Counted from the first letter of the stretch, positions 1-10,790 are shown. The stretch is 64,000 bases of DNA from Ariolimax columbianus (GCA_036924085.1 JAVGWX010000003.1:114667264-114731263); one strand, 5' to 3'. Program-made: numbers and translations. The notes: generated from the sequence alone by a model not told the origin.

Positions 1-257
1 AGTGTTTTTTCTACATTCGGTAACACACTGGCTTTCTTATTTACGCTATTTTGTCCTTGCAGCACGGCCTCCTTGATAACATTTTAGTTTACTTTGTTTT
101 AAGCTACATTTCTCCTCTAACAAGCCTGACAGTATTACTATTCTGCGCATCCTGTTCGGGATCAAGTAACACAGTCGTACATACTTAGCATTTGAGATGT
201 CACAAAGTAGGTTGTGCATTTGACTGTCAGTCTCCTCATGTAAGATATATTGATTCA

Positions 258-527
258 GAAACCACCATGGGGACAACATGGGCTAGTAGTTCAGTGACAC
301 AGCTCACAACCGGAAGGTGCTGAGTTCGATCCCCATCATAGCACTGACCGTTACCCCGAGGAAGTAAACCCTTAGAAAATGCAGGAGGAAGCAGACCTTC
401 ACATAAAATGCATGACGAAGTTGGATGTACTGGGTCGACAGGCACAAAATAAAAACATCGCAGTACACACCGCCTTGGGGGAATGGAGAAATAAAGCAGA
501 CACAAGAAAAAAAAAAAGAAACCACCA
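258..527 (+). mobile_element. SINE-A copy 1, full length, tRNA-derived
   Basis: The element lies between perfect 11-bp target duplications (AGAAACCACCA at 257-267 and 517-527), and its body runs from about 269 to the poly-A end near 516. The head is tRNA-like: an A-box-like stretch near 281, and a B-box match GAGTTCGATCCCC near 320. The middle carries the core block shared with SINE-B (about 411-451), and the 3' end is A-rich. A SINE encodes no protein; it is transcribed by Pol III from internal promoters and copied by a LINE reverse transcriptase in trans. This copy is more diverged in the A box than the 35.7 and 44.4 kb copies. Short open frames across it are not genes. Confidence 0.9.
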
Positions 528-696
528 CTGTTAGAGCACAGACATGCTTTGGTACAGGCTTTCTACAAGAAGGCCACATGCGTTTGTGGTCCCAAGTAGG
601 AAAAGATTGAAATGAAAACGAAGTGGAATACATTTGTCATCACTAATAATCAGCTTTGTTTTCATTGATTGTTATTCTTCTCATTGGTGGTAATGC

Positions 697-1185
697 ATGG
701 CTGTGACATCCCTAGTTATTGCTGCAGAAATGATTAGCAACACAACAAGCCAATGTCAGCAGGTTGTATTCCTTACAGATGCAATGCCAGTTCTGCAAGC
801 TCTCAGGAATGATAAACTGCTAGAGCTTAAGAAAGACTTGGGCGAACTAAAAGCCAAGAGAAAGGTAGTGCTACAGTGGATACCACCACACTGTGGCATA
901 CCAAGTAATGAGACAGCAGATAGGTTGGTAAAGGAGGAGCAATACGAGAACAAAAAGAATAATCACCTTCCAAGGAAAGAAAACCGTTATCTAAGCCATA
1001 AGGAAAGTCGACCAAATGAGAGACAACTATCACTGCTTTGACCGAGCAGAGTAAGTGATCCTTTTCCGCATGAGAATGGTACATAACAGATTGAATGACC
1101 ACTTACACCGGCTGAAGAAATTGGCTCTATCATCCATGTGGACAAGCATCGCAGACAGCAGAACATATCCAACCTATTATATGTT
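697..1185 (+). pseudogene. LINE-RH-like fragment: RNase H and start of zinc knuckle
   Basis: An open frame from 697 to 1041 encodes the C-terminal half of a retrotransposon RNase H. LTDAMPVLQAL carries the third catalytic Asp, and WIPPHCGIPSNETADRL is the last helix with the final Asp intact. The downstream region continues in another frame after indels: an FRMRMVHNRLN-like stretch near 1066, then CGQASQTAEHI near 1138, which is the start of the CCHC knuckle. The RT domain and the first RNase H Asp are missing, so the copy is 5'-truncated and dead. It belongs to the same broad type as the 29.8-32.3 kb element but to a clearly different subfamily. A host RNase H is unlikely given the knuckle and the context. 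Confidence 0.75.
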
Positions 1186-1370
1186 TAGTTAATTGTGTAC
1201 TGAGCATTGGCCCGTGGAGTCGAAGCTCCATACAAAGCTTGAAGAACTCTCCACTACAGCAATCTTTATTTATAGATCTGGACTTCACGTGCCGGTGTAA
1301 TTAAAAACAACATGCAGAATAAGACAACTTTCAACTTGAACAGTAATTGTCCTTTGCTGCCTGAATGGGG

Positions 1371-1586
1371 CAGAAGTCACAGTGAATGATATGACAGCAT
1401 TCAGCGACACATAGTCCTATTTAGCTGTCAGAAGTCACAGTGAATGAGATGACAGCAGTCAGCGACACATAGCCCTATTTAGCTATCAGAAGTCACAGTG
1501 AAGGAGATGACAGCAGTCAGCGACACATAGTCCTATTCATCTATCAGAAGTCACAGTGAATGAGATGACAGCAGTCAACGACACAT
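1371..1586. repeat. 58-bp minisatellite, 3.7 copies, derived from SINE-B head
   Basis: Units start at 1371, 1429, 1487 and 1545, a strict 58-bp period with few substitutions. The segment CAGTGAATGAGATGACAGCA, followed by a CAGCGACACATAG stretch, matches the SINE-B head seen in single copy near 51.53-51.60 kb (reverse strand). The array therefore looks like a tandem amplification of part of a SINE. It abuts a LINE-RH-like 3' fragment. Confidence 0.85.
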
Positions 1587-2086
1587 GAATGCCAACGTGG
1601 AACAGGGGGCCAGAATTCTGAACACATTCTACAGGAATGCCCATTCTATAGTGAAATGTTAAAAATTATTTTTTTTATCGTTCGCCTTATTTCTCAATTC
1701 CACAGGGTGGTGTGCACTATGTTTTTATTTTGCGCCTTTCGGCCCAGTGCATCAGACTTCGGCATTTTTTAAATGTACGGTCTGCTTTCTTCTGCATTTT
1801 CTAATGGTTTGCTTCCCTAGGGTAACCACTGGTGCTGTAATGGAAAGTGAACCCAGCACCTTCGGATTGTGAGCCGTGTCACTTAATCCACTAGGCCACG
1901 CCCCCCCCCCCCCCCCCCCCCTACCATAGTGAAATGAGATGCCAGACCTGGCCAGAGAGTGTGTAGCTGAGACAAAAGCTGTGGAGCAGCTGCTCCGACC
2001 AGGTGAAGACTACAGACTTCATCACAGCGACGGACCTGCAAGTATAGTGTGACCAAAGATCCTGAACGCAAAGAAGAAGAAGAAAG
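1587..2086 (+). pseudogene. LINE-RH-like 3' end (zinc knuckle to GAA tail), split by SINE-A
   Basis: The reading CQRGTGGQNSEHILQECPFY (about 1591-1650) is the C-terminal CCHC knuckle of an RNase H-bearing LINE. It is interrupted by the SINE-A at 1659-1925 and resumes directly after the SINE's target duplication. The 3' end has a stop near 2046 and a short GAA-repeat tail at about 2070-2086. The knuckle overlaps the one ending the 697-1185 fragment, so these are two copies or a rearranged one, not one contiguous element. Confidence 0.7.
1648..1936 (-). mobile_element. SINE-A copy 2, inverted, inside a LINE remnant
   Basis: Perfect 11-bp duplications (ATAGTGAAATG) lie at 1648-1658 and 1926-1936, so the inserted body is 1659-1925. 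Read on the minus strand it has the tRNA-like head (GTGGCCTAGTGG A box near 1890), the shared core block and a poly-A tail (poly-T near 1668). The 5' end is extended by a run of about 20 G (C on the plus strand, 1902-1921), longer than in other copies. Confidence 0.9.
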
Positions 2087-2544
2087 ACTGCATATGTGCA
2101 ACCTAGATGTGAGAATAGGGATCGGAGACAGAAGACAAACCCAGTTACAAACATTTACCCCACTGTAAAAGGGTCAAAAGGCAGATATCGCAGCTGCGCT
2201 GTAAAATACAACACAAAGTAACAAAATGTCATTTGGAGGACTAACGATTAAGAGGAAGTGAAGCTGCCTGAATGAGTCAAATCTTGTGATCAAATGAAGG
2301 TAATACATTTTATTCATTTCATAAAAGAAATTTGGCGGAGTAATGTGAAGGACAAGGATAGTAAGACTGCTACAAATCTTAATGAATTTCCCATGTTATT
2401 GTTTTCTCAGATTGAAGCCACATTTTTCTGTTATTCTCTATTTCTATTTCATATCTAGCCACATATACAGTCAAGGTGGGTCTCATGGCAACAATTGCTG
2501 TTGGGGATGAAGATAACTCTTCATGGGCTAAGCCGCATCCTATG
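2087..2544. other. No recognised feature
   Basis: AT-rich sequence with no open frame of interest and no repeat that I can place. Confidence 0.5.
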
Positions 2545-2760
2545 TGGGGTGGCCAGTTCCCTTCCTTGCTGTTTTACCTTCCCCAGCCCATACGTCAGGT
2601 ACCAATTTACAGCTTGGTCGACTGGAGAAGTGGTCGAACCAGGAACAAACCCAATTTTTTTTCTGTCCGCCGTGATTTTGAACCCTGGTGCGGTTGTAAT
2701 CCCAGTCTTAGCAAGCAAGCTCACTGTCGACTAGGCTATACGCTCCACTTACTGAGGAAA
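2545..2760 (-). mobile_element. SINE-G fragment, tRNA-like (diverged)
   Basis: On the minus strand a possible A box (TAGCCTAGTCGACAGTGAG) is followed by a B-box-like GGGTTCAAAATCACGG. A block then reads roughly CCAGTCGACCAAGCTGTAAA and TTGGTACC. The same block recurs near 63.72 kb and weakly near 7.25 kb, which supports a dispersed family. Boundaries and target duplications are not visible. Confidence 0.45.
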
Positions 2761-2799
2761 GATGCAGTATGGCCATACAATCTGGAAACATAATGTATC

Positions 2800-3191
2800 A
2801 TATCTTCATATGTCCTGACCAAATGGGAAACCGAACATACTGGTTACACCAAAAACGATGCCTATTACCAGTTGAACAGAAGAGAGGAGGTCGTTGTCTT
2901 CAGACTTCGCACTGGCCACAATAGACTGAGGTACTACCTATTCAACAAATTAAAGATAGGTGGTACCGACGAATGCCCGTGTGGTACCGGTAAAATGACC
3001 GCTGAACATCTGCTGCAGAACTGCCCGACATATGAGGATCAGAGAGAGCAGATGTGGCCATCACCAGTGGAACTGCAAGACAAGCTCTATGGCAGTGTCG
3101 ACAGCCTCAGGATGACCGCCGCTTTTTAAAAAAAAATAAGGGTTACTGTCTGACTGCGTACGAAGAAGAAGAAGAATATCTTCATATGTCC
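2800..3191 (+). pseudogene. LINE-RH, 5'-truncated copy with 16-bp target duplication
   Basis: Perfect 16-bp duplications (ATATCTTCATATGTCC) at 2800-2815 and 3176-3191 bracket a 360-bp insert. It encodes only the C-terminal tail of LINE-RH: an FRLRTGHNRLRYYLFN stretch and the CCHC knuckle (CPCGTGKMTAEHLLQNCP, about 2973-3026). It ends in the 3' terminus GCGTACGAAGAAGAAGAAG. It differs from the 31.94-32.30 kb copy at only about a dozen positions. This is a classic truncated product of target-primed reverse transcription. The open frame 2872-3129 is transposon sequence, not a host gene. Confidence 0.93.
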
Positions 3192-3660
3192 ATTTTTTTT
3201 TTAAACTTCACTAGGAACATAGTTTCACCATAGCAGTTGACTTTCTTGCAGGAAGTTTGCATCAGTGCATTTATATCACTTGAAGAGGTGATTACTTTAA
3301 ATGATATGGTCAATGTCTTTGTCCCTGGTTAGCATCTCATAACTCAATGTGCTGTAGAAAATTGCAACCAACAGTCCATTTAACCCAGTATACCCATCAA
3401 ACCCAGCACACGCATCTGCTGTTCGTCACCTCAAATTATTAGAATTCAAGAATTTAACTGGATAATCCTGCGCCCTTATCATATAACATAAAAAGGTCAT
3501 CAAGGTGGTACACGTCTGCCAAGCATGCAACCAACTTCACATGATCACACCGTCCAAATTCAGTTATAGAAATGAACATCCAACCAGTACTAACAAAGTT
3601 TCCAGACCTTCAAGAAAACTCGTTGTATACAGACTGTAGAGTCTTCTAAACCAGTATAAA
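3192..3660. other. No recognised feature
   Basis: AT-rich intergenic sequence; nothing placed. Confidence 0.5.
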
Positions 3661-3662
3661 TA

Positions 3663-3905
3663 TGGGAGTTCAGTGGTCTCGAGGTAAGGTGTCCGCCTCG
3701 GGTGTCGGAGATCACGGATTTGAATCATGGTTGAGACCGGGATTTTTTCACGTGGATCTTCTGGCAAAAATTCCCCTGATCTCTGGATAGTGAGATCTGA
3801 CTCCTATTTTCAGTGTTGAGCACGTTAAAAATCTGTTGGCAGTTATAAATCGAAAAGAGTTGGCTTAATGGTCGCTGCCCAGACACAATTAAAAAATTCA
3901 AGTTA
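3663..3905 (+). mobile_element. SINE-C copy 1, tRNA-derived
   Basis: The head resembles a tRNA with a long variable arm: CAGTGGTCTCGAGGTAAGG as A box, then GATTTGAATCATGG as B box. A body with CACGTGGATCTTCTGGCA and GGCTTAATGGTCGCTGCC follows. The same order of motifs appears on the minus strand at 49.45-49.71 kb. An A-rich stretch ends the copy. I could not define target duplications. Confidence 0.65.
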
Positions 3906-4439
3906 AAAATCTACCCAAATAAGTTGTACCTTCCCCACGCCTAGTAAGTCGTAGGAAGTTCTAAAATATCTACTACACATAGCCTATAGCCTTCAACCTG
4001 GGTGATAACTTGGCAACAGACATTAAATATGTTTGTTTGAATGCCAGGATTTCAGGCATAAATATGTTAAGTTATGGCCACTTGCATATAGTTTTCCCAA
4101 GGCTTATATTTGATTTAGCTCATTTGTTTAATAACAGTTATTTCCATTCTTTAAGGTGTTATCTCAGTTCTATCATATACAGCTGAAGTATTGGAGTGAT
4201 AGAAAATCATATGATTGTCCATTTCCAGATACTTGATGACAGAAATAATGAACTCCTACAGAAATACAGCAATGATGATATACCAATTCCAAAGCCTGAT
4301 TACTGGTAATTTGATCTTTATGTGTGTCCGCAGTGCATGACAAGGAACACAGTGGCTAAATTATAATTAAAGCACTGCATTGTGAGAAGGGGGTTCGTAG
4401 AGTAAACAACTGTCTCTATATGGGAAGGAAGACTAACTG
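3906..4439. other. No recognised feature
   Basis: AT-rich sequence without a repeat or frame that I recognise. Confidence 0.5.
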
Positions 4440-4735
4440 GTCAGGCAAAATATACTGATCAGACATTTTAGTCAGGTTCAGGCAAAACATACTGGCCAAG
4501 ACCCTCTCCTATGGCAGCCTGACTAATGAGGTAAGGGATTGACATGATCCCTGTAGTAGTGAGTGACACGCAGATGAAGCCAAGCATAGTACAACAACCT
4601 GGAGGACCCTGGTCCACCTTCATCAGCACACTCGGGATGAGAGGAAAGGTACTGCAACCCATCACTTAATCTCCTTTTCAGGGCGCACAAAAGAGTAACC
4701 TACTCAATGTGGGCATTTGCAAGCAACAACAACTG
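4440..4735 (-). repeat. Repeat D copy (inverted)
   Basis: The plus-strand text matches the complement of the 59.43-59.76 kb copy. It shares the GGTCAGGCAAAATATACTGA tail motif, the GTGAGTGACACGCAGATGAA block, the GGACCCTGGTCCACCTTCAT block, and AATGTGGGCATTTGCAAGC followed by CAACAACAAC. The CAA repeats at this end suggest the element is transcribed towards here, with a CAA-type 3' tail. Its class is unknown. Confidence 0.7.
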
Positions 4736-5046
4736 TCTCTATATAGCACCTTGTCATTATAATACTGCCTGACAAGATGACATTTGTCCAGAGGAAAGAA
4801 CAAAGTTGAATTGTACTGGTTTGTCTGACCTGGTCCTTATTTGACCTGTAGCAGGATAGCATTGCCTGTTATGAATGCCATGAGTTCCTTGAAAATGTTG
4901 GATCATTTTTTAAACATTTTGGGAAAATTATGTTAAAAAATTAAAATTATAAATAAATATGGGGAAAAACATTTTCTGTCATTTTTGTTTAGTTTTACTT
5001 CTTGATTCTAGGAACCAACATCATCACACAGGGAACATTCCCATAA
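4736..5046. other. No recognised feature
   Basis: AT-rich; contains AAATAAATAT-type tracts near 4950 and nothing else placed. Confidence 0.45.
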
Positions 5047-6720
5047 GTGCTCCGGTCTCCGTCCAAGCAGCCAGCCAATCATAAATATACTCAGAGTCCC
5101 AGTCAGGTGTTGATTTCGTGTTTTTCGGATCTTTCCAGGCAGAATACACTTTCTCTCTTAGTCACTCCCAAATCTATCATCCTCTGCACATATGCATTTT
5201 TGCGACCCTCTCTCTTCATCATTCTGTCCATGACTAGTCTTATCAACTCAACCTTATCTCTGGTCGTTCACCACAGTTCATCCCGCCACTGCATCAGCTC
5301 CTTTGTTGCCACAGATGCATGCATGTCCTGGGCAGTAGATCCATGTGACACCTTGTTCTATCTTACGGAGCATGCCCTGTGAGTCTGACAGTATCACTGC
5401 GTGTGTCACCAGTTCATCACCAACCAAGTCAGGGCTGCTGTTACCGTCCCAATCTCCATCCTTATACCCGATGTGACAGTGGAGTAGGCAGCTGATTTAT
5501 CCACCACCTCCTTGCCATTTTGGTAGCCGACAAAACCTCAACCGCACTTGTTTGCATCTCTGCTGGCAGAGCGATATGTGTACAGAATTGGGTCGTGAGT
5601 GTTGCTGGATCAGCTCCTGTATTGAAGCTTCTGTCCTTATGCCGCCCCACTCGGGACACTCTCTGCTCAGTTGTAAAACCACCCTTGTCAGGGAGCTCCC
5701 GCTACCCATTTCTACCCATTCACTACCTCTTCCCACTTCTTCAAATGCACATACCCTCATCAGGGATTTCTGCCATCCATGCCCTTCCTTGCTTAATGTG
5801 TCTGCTTAATGTGTCTGTCTTTGAGTGTATCCAAGTCTTGGTGCAAAGGGTGGTGTTTGTTGTTGGCAACGTTGGCATATGCCTTTACCTGCGCAACTTG
5901 ATGTTTGGCAAATCAAGCAGGAATCTCATGGGAATATCTCTAGTGCATCCCAGAACTGCTCTCATGGCCTCGTTCTGGATTCTCTCCAATCTATCTACCT
6001 GTGTCTGTGATAGTGTGAGCAACCCAAGACCGTAGTTCAGGACAGACAAAACTAGTGAGTCCATTGTTGCATATTTATGGCCGCCGTGACTTTGATTGCA
6101 TTGATACCCCTCTTTGCTTTCAGAATCACATTGTCAACATGTTTATTGAAAGAGAGGCTTCTGTCGAATGTGATACCCAAGTATTTCATGTCATGTCCTC
6201 TCCAAATGTTGGTGCCCATGCAGGTGGTCCATGGTAGGTATCAGAGACCAGCCTATTGTTTAGGGCGAACCAGACGATCTTGGCCGAAATGGATTGATTT
6301 TGGCATTGTAGTCGATGCACCATAGTTTCCCCAGCTTGGTCTGCACACCCACGACAATTTCAGTCCTGTCTTTGCCCTGATTGTATAGCAGGATGTCATC
6401 CGCATATGTGAGGATCCTACCTGGCACAGTTACCTCCATCTGTGAGGATCCTACCAGACTGTTTCCTCCATCTGTGCGATTTTGCAAGTGTCCACATTAA
6501 AAAGTACAGGAGACAGAGGAGGCCTTGAGGCTGTCCCGGCACTATAGTTCTGATCTCTGACGTCCAGGAACCGTACTTTAGAGCGACGCTTCTTGACATA
6601 AGGACCGTTGCAATTCAATTTTGAGGTCTACTAATAGGTCGATTAGTTTGTCGTAGTTGACACTATCGTAGGCATCTTCCAGGTCGATCGTCGCAACAAC
6701 AGTTTCCTCTTTTTGTCTGG
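5047..6720 (-). pseudogene. Decayed LINE ORF2: RT and RNase H (minus strand)
   Basis: Read on the minus strand, a retrotransposon polyprotein can be followed through several frameshifts. In order: IDLEDAYDSVNYDKLIDLL (RT motif A, about 6690-6630), a SAGTASRPPLSPVLFNV-like motif B near 6510, ILTYADDILLYNQG (catalytic YADD, about 6410-6370), MKYLGITFDRSLSFNKH (thumb, near 6190-6140), and the RNase H end with DSQGMLRKI near 5380 and GHACICGNKGADA near 5310. This order marks a LINE of the RNase H-bearing group, distinct from LINE-RH. No continuous frame survives. An apparent internal duplication near 6420-6470 (repeated GTGAGGATCCTACC-like text) adds to the decay. Confidence 0.82.
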
Positions 6721-6780
6721 AAGCCCTCTAGTCTTACTTACTTAGTCGTTCCTCTCCCACTCTTGGGTGTAGTCTTCTAC

Positions 6781-7231
6781 TTTACTTTGTCGCTGCTCTT
6801 CTACTCTGGAGTATAGAGGGACTTTACTTTGTCGCTGCTCTTCTACTCTGGAGTATAGAGGGACTTTACTTTGTCGCTGCCTTTCTACTCTGGAGTATAG
6901 AGGGACTTTACTTTGTTGCTGCTCTTCTACTCTGGAGTATAGAGGGACTTTACTTTGTCGCTGCTCTTCTACTCTGGAGTATAGAGGGACTTTACTTTGT
7001 CGCTGCTCTTCTACTCTGGAGTATAGAGGGACTTTACTTTGTCGCTGCTCTTCTACTCTGGAGTATAGAGGGACTTTACTTTGTCGCTGCTCTTCTACTC
7101 TGGAGTATAGAGGGACTTTACTTTGTCTCTGCTCTTCTACTCTGGAGTATAGAGGGACTTTACTTTGTCGCTGCTCTTCTACTCTGGAGTATAAGAGGGA
7201 CTTTACTTTGTCGCTGCTCTTCTACTCTGGA
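6781..7231. repeat. 42-bp minisatellite, about 10.7 copies
   Basis: The period is 42 bp; units begin TTTACTTTGTCGCTGCTCTT and continue CTACTCTGGAGTATAGAGGG. Copies are nearly identical, with rare single-base changes and one extra A near 7192. One diverged single copy lies at about 15246-15290, so the unit was probably part of an older dispersed element. Confidence 0.95.
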
Positions 7232-7234
7232 GGG

Positions 7235-7325
7235 TTGGTGCCTCAGGTCGACAACTGTAAATTGGTCTCTGACTTGTAGCCAGAGAAGGCAAACCACGGA
7301 ACTGGTCCCCATACCTCATACAATG
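7235..7325. repeat. Possible SINE-G-type block
   Basis: TTGGTGCCTCAGGTCGACAA and CTGTAAATTGGTCTCTGACT resemble the central block at about 2590-2640. Too short to classify. Confidence 0.3.
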
Positions 7326-7429
7326 AAGTTTTCAGCAGATCATTCCTGGCAACATAACTGCTATGGTCAACAGTGTCAATTTGACAGTGTATGAATGAAT
7401 GATGCGTATCGCTTATAACTGAGAGGTTA

Positions 7430-7808
7430 GACGCTTGCCGGGATCAAGACGCTGAGCAGCGCATGAGCTGCAGTAGTCAGCGACCCATAGCTGACTGCTA
7501 GTGTCAGGGCCAGCGAACCAGAGCTGCCAAGACCCTTCTACACCTCCACGCGGTGATCCTGGATAACAGGCTGCAGCAGGGCAGACTGGCTAAGGAGAAG
7601 GGATCAAAGAGGGAATGCTAACCTGGTACTAAAAAAATGCTTGCTGAAGTCGGATGTGGTGGACCGAAAGGTGCAAATGTCGCAGTCAAGCTGTAAACTA
7701 TGACACAACACATTCCGTTCTCTGGACTACATTCTGCTACTTTAGTCCTTTCAGGGTTTGGTAGCAGGAGATTGAGAACAAACGCAGAAGAAGAAGAAGA
7801 CTCTTGCC
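7430..7808 (+). mobile_element. SINE-B copy 1, full length
   Basis: Ten-base duplications with one mismatch (GACGCTTGCC at 7430-7439, GACTCTTGCC at 7799-7808) flank a body of about 359 bp. It begins GGGATCAAGACGCTGAGCAG and contains GTCAGGGCCAGCGAACCAGA, the GGTGATCCTGGATAACAGG block and the core block shared with SINE-A (TTGCTGAAGTCGGATGTGGT near 7639). It ends in AGATTGAGAAC and a GAAGAAGAAGAA tail. No clear A or B box is seen in the head, so its RNA ancestor is unknown. Confidence 0.88.
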
Positions 7809-8532
7809 TCTCAAGAAACGAACGAACAAAAGTGCACACCTGTGGGTGCATGAATCTTCAAGTTTAAACCATTCCCTAGTCTCAAGGGAGGTGAGATCGG
7901 CGCCTAGTATTATTGAAGACAGGTGATAAACTCCGAGCTCACATCTACACGCTGTACACCTAAAAGAACTCATGACAGTTGCAAAAATTGAGAAGGACAG
8001 GCTGTTAGCTGTCCGGGAAAAAATTATAAAAGGTAAGGAAATTCCTTTCCAATAGTGGTTTTCATGAAGATAAAAAAAGAAGTGTCCTCTTGACGGAGCA
8101 TATACAAAAAGAATTTCTACACCCTCAGGGTAGAAGAGGAGCGGCTAAGAGAAGAAGAATACATGGCAAATTTGAGCATACATCATACAGAACAATGGGA
8201 GGCTTGATGTAATCCATCTCGTTCCCCTTGGAAAATAGAACTACAATAGATTCTCCTTGCCAAGTTCTGTTTTAGGTCGTCTTCTTGAGCTCTGCCAATG
8301 AGACTCAGCAACCTTGGCCTTCTTTTCCATTATCCTGTGCCAATTGTTCTTGTCTTTTCCCAGCGCTTGTTAGATTATAATGGTTTTTACACGAAGAGGT
8401 TGCCAACCCCATGCACAGCCTTCCTCTGTCATCTCTTAACAGCATGCATGGAAAGAAGGAGCGGCTCTATTCTGTTCGCTGTGCAAGCCAATCGACTGTC
8501 CACTTTCTATTGGCTACAACAAAATGATGTGT
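7809..8532. other. No recognised feature
   Basis: No frame or repeat recognised. AT-rich with short A tracts. Confidence 0.5.
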
Positions 8533-8875
8533 ACTCATAAGTCAGGACAAACCAACTCATTTTTAGGATCACTCATAAGGCAGGACAAACCAGATCATTT
8601 TTAGGATCACTCATAAGGCAGGACAAACCAGATCATTTTTAGGATCACTCATAAGGCAGGACAAACCATCTCATTTTTAGGATCACTCATAAGGCAGGAC
8701 AAACCAGATCATTTTTAGGATCACTCATAAGGCAGGACAAACCATCTCATTTTTAGGATCACTCATAAGGCAGGACAAACCAGATCATTTTTAGGATCAC
8801 TCATAAGGCAGGACAAACCATCTCATTTTTAGGATCACTCATTCTGTCAGGACAAACCAATTCATTTTTAGTATC
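8533..8875. repeat. 38-bp minisatellite, 9 copies, with dimer pattern
   Basis: The unit contains ACTCATAAGGCAGGACAAAC and CATTTTTAGGATC. Copies 3 to 8 alternate between CCAGATC and CCATCTC, which gives a 76-bp higher-order dimer. The edge copies are more diverged, as expected when homogenisation acts in the array centre. Confidence 0.93.
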
Positions 8876-10248
8876 ATTTGTTAAAAATAAGTTTTAATTT
8901 TACGTTAACAATCCTTTTTGTTTCATGTATAAATGAACGTAAAACTCTTTCAGGGGTGGATATCGTGTTGTGCCCTCAAGATTTGAATTTTGGCAAGGAC
9001 AAACCAATCGTCTTCATGATCGCATTGTATTCCGCAAACCACATGATGGAGAAGTCATTAATCATGAATTGACCCACCAAGGCACAAACGGATGGGTTTA
9101 TGAAAGACTTATGCCGTAGAGTTTGCTAATTTATATTTAAGAATGTGTTTTAAACATTAATCAGTATCATGTCAAAAATGATAAGCATCACAAGTATGTT
9201 TAAATGTTTAACATTGTGCAATAGTGTCAGTAATAAATCGGCATCAGTCCCAGAAGATGGAGTCATGACCATCTGTATGCCATACAACAAAGTCAGAGAG
9301 AGATGGACAGTTTGGGACATCACTAGTTTGAGACATCACCAGTTTGTTGACTCATTATAGGTTAGTGGTACCCAATCTGGTGTTCTGTGATGACTCTGTG
9401 CAGGGTCTTGTGGTTTTGAAATGTCCTCGGGCCAGATCTAGATTTTAAAATGACAAATTTTGTAATTTGATTAGAATTTTTAAAACCAATTTTCTTAAAT
9501 GTCAGTTATTACCCCATTATTGTCAGATAAAACATTAAAAATAATAGTATGTAGTGAACATTCTTTTGGTACCTTTCGGCACAACCTTTTGGACTGACAC
9601 ACCCAGTTTCAGCTGGGTTAAAAAAAAACAACACAATCAAATACACAGACATTGTGCCCTTGTGGAGCAAGCAGACAAACAATGGAATGTCCACTCCAAG
9701 TCTGTTGACTTCACAAGAGGAGCAGAGTGACAGCAAGGCCCAGCTCTAATCCAGGTGAAGGATAACATGTATGGTGACGAGAAAAGTATAAGACAGACCA
9801 TAAATTTTATGACGGAAATAAATGTGATTATTTGAGAGCGAAGATGAAGAAGATGGAACCGTCTTACGTTGACATGAGATTGCTGTCAACATAGAACTTC
9901 TTGGTTTTAGACCATTCATTGTGTGTGTGTCATTCTGACCGTCCTGCATAACCGTTAATGTGTTGTTGTTATGGATCTAGCAGTACTCGGACTCTTGGCC
10001 CTCGGACTGAACTGTTAATATAAACTTTTATTACTAAGTGACGTCAGTACTACACAATGTGTAGTACAAATTAGATGTTTGGCACTTGTCTGTCAACAAA
10101 GATATATAGGGAGCAAAACCTAGAGAATTATGTAATTTAATGTGACCATCCCTGCATTTTTATAAAGAGAAAATCGCTTGTAAAAATATTTGGAGAATGG
10201 CAAAATGAAGTGGCATGACTAATAGCCCAAACATGAATGTGTTATGGA
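8876..10248. other. No recognised gene; AT-rich
   Basis: About 1.37 kb with no long open frame. A short stretch near 8994-9028 (AAGGACAAACCAATCG and TTCATGATC) resembles one diverged unit of the 38-bp array just upstream. Nothing else is placed. Confidence 0.5.
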
Positions 10249-10475
10249 AAGTTGTTGTTTGCAAATTCCCACAATGCACTTTTGTTCACCCTGAAGAGTA
10301 TGTTAAGTGGTGGGTTGCTGATGAAGGTGGACCGGGGTCCTCCAGGTGGTTGTGATGTGCAATTATGGAAAGTAAACCCATTAAAAAAATGTGTACTGAA
10401 GTCGGAGGCATTGGGTCATATGACCAAAAAAAAACTTAGTACAATGCACTCTACCATAGGAAACAAGGTGTGCCA
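10249..10475 (+). repeat. Repeat D fragment followed by SINE-A-like 3' segment
   Basis: The first half matches repeat D: GTTGTTGTTTGCAAATTCCC, CACAATGCAC, then GAAGGTGGACCGGGGTCCTC. From about 10365 the text switches to a SINE-A-like core (GTACTGAAGTCGGAGGCATT, GGGTCATATGACC) with an A tract. It could be a chimera, or a deleted SINE-A lying next to repeat D. Confidence 0.5.
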
Positions 10476-10504
10476 AAAAATGTATATATTTATTCTTCGT
10501 CTTT

Positions 10505-10790
10505 CATCCTGAGAAGGATGTTGTGATGTAGTTTACAGCGAGGCTGCGATATCTTTGTCTTTCGGTCAGGCACATTCAGTTTCAGTTGGCTTTTTTTGGG
10601 TATCCGGTAATGGTTTGCCATCCCAATGTGAACTTCATTCTTTCAACCAGACTGCACTAGTGCGGCCTGTTGCCAAGTCCACCACATGGAGGCAGAACAG
10701 GATCTTGGTCAGCGCTTGTGTGCTGACCCTGATGCAAACAGCTCTGGCTACTGTCTGCTCATTCAGTGTTGCATCTTTGGCCCCTAATAT
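10505..10790 (-). mobile_element. SINE-B (B2 variant), inverted, old
   Basis: Minus-strand order is head (GATGCAACACTGAATGAGCA, CAGCCAGAGCTG, TTTGCATCAGGGTCAGC), body, then the region with CGCAGCCTCGCTGTAAACTA. It aligns block by block with the 51.62-51.90 kb copy. The GAA tail is gone and the core is strongly diverged. Confidence 0.6.

Noticed and set aside
8533..8875. CRISPR-like array
   Set aside because: Units are contiguous with no unique spacers, the unit itself varies, and the context is eukaryotic. The same holds for all other arrays in the window.
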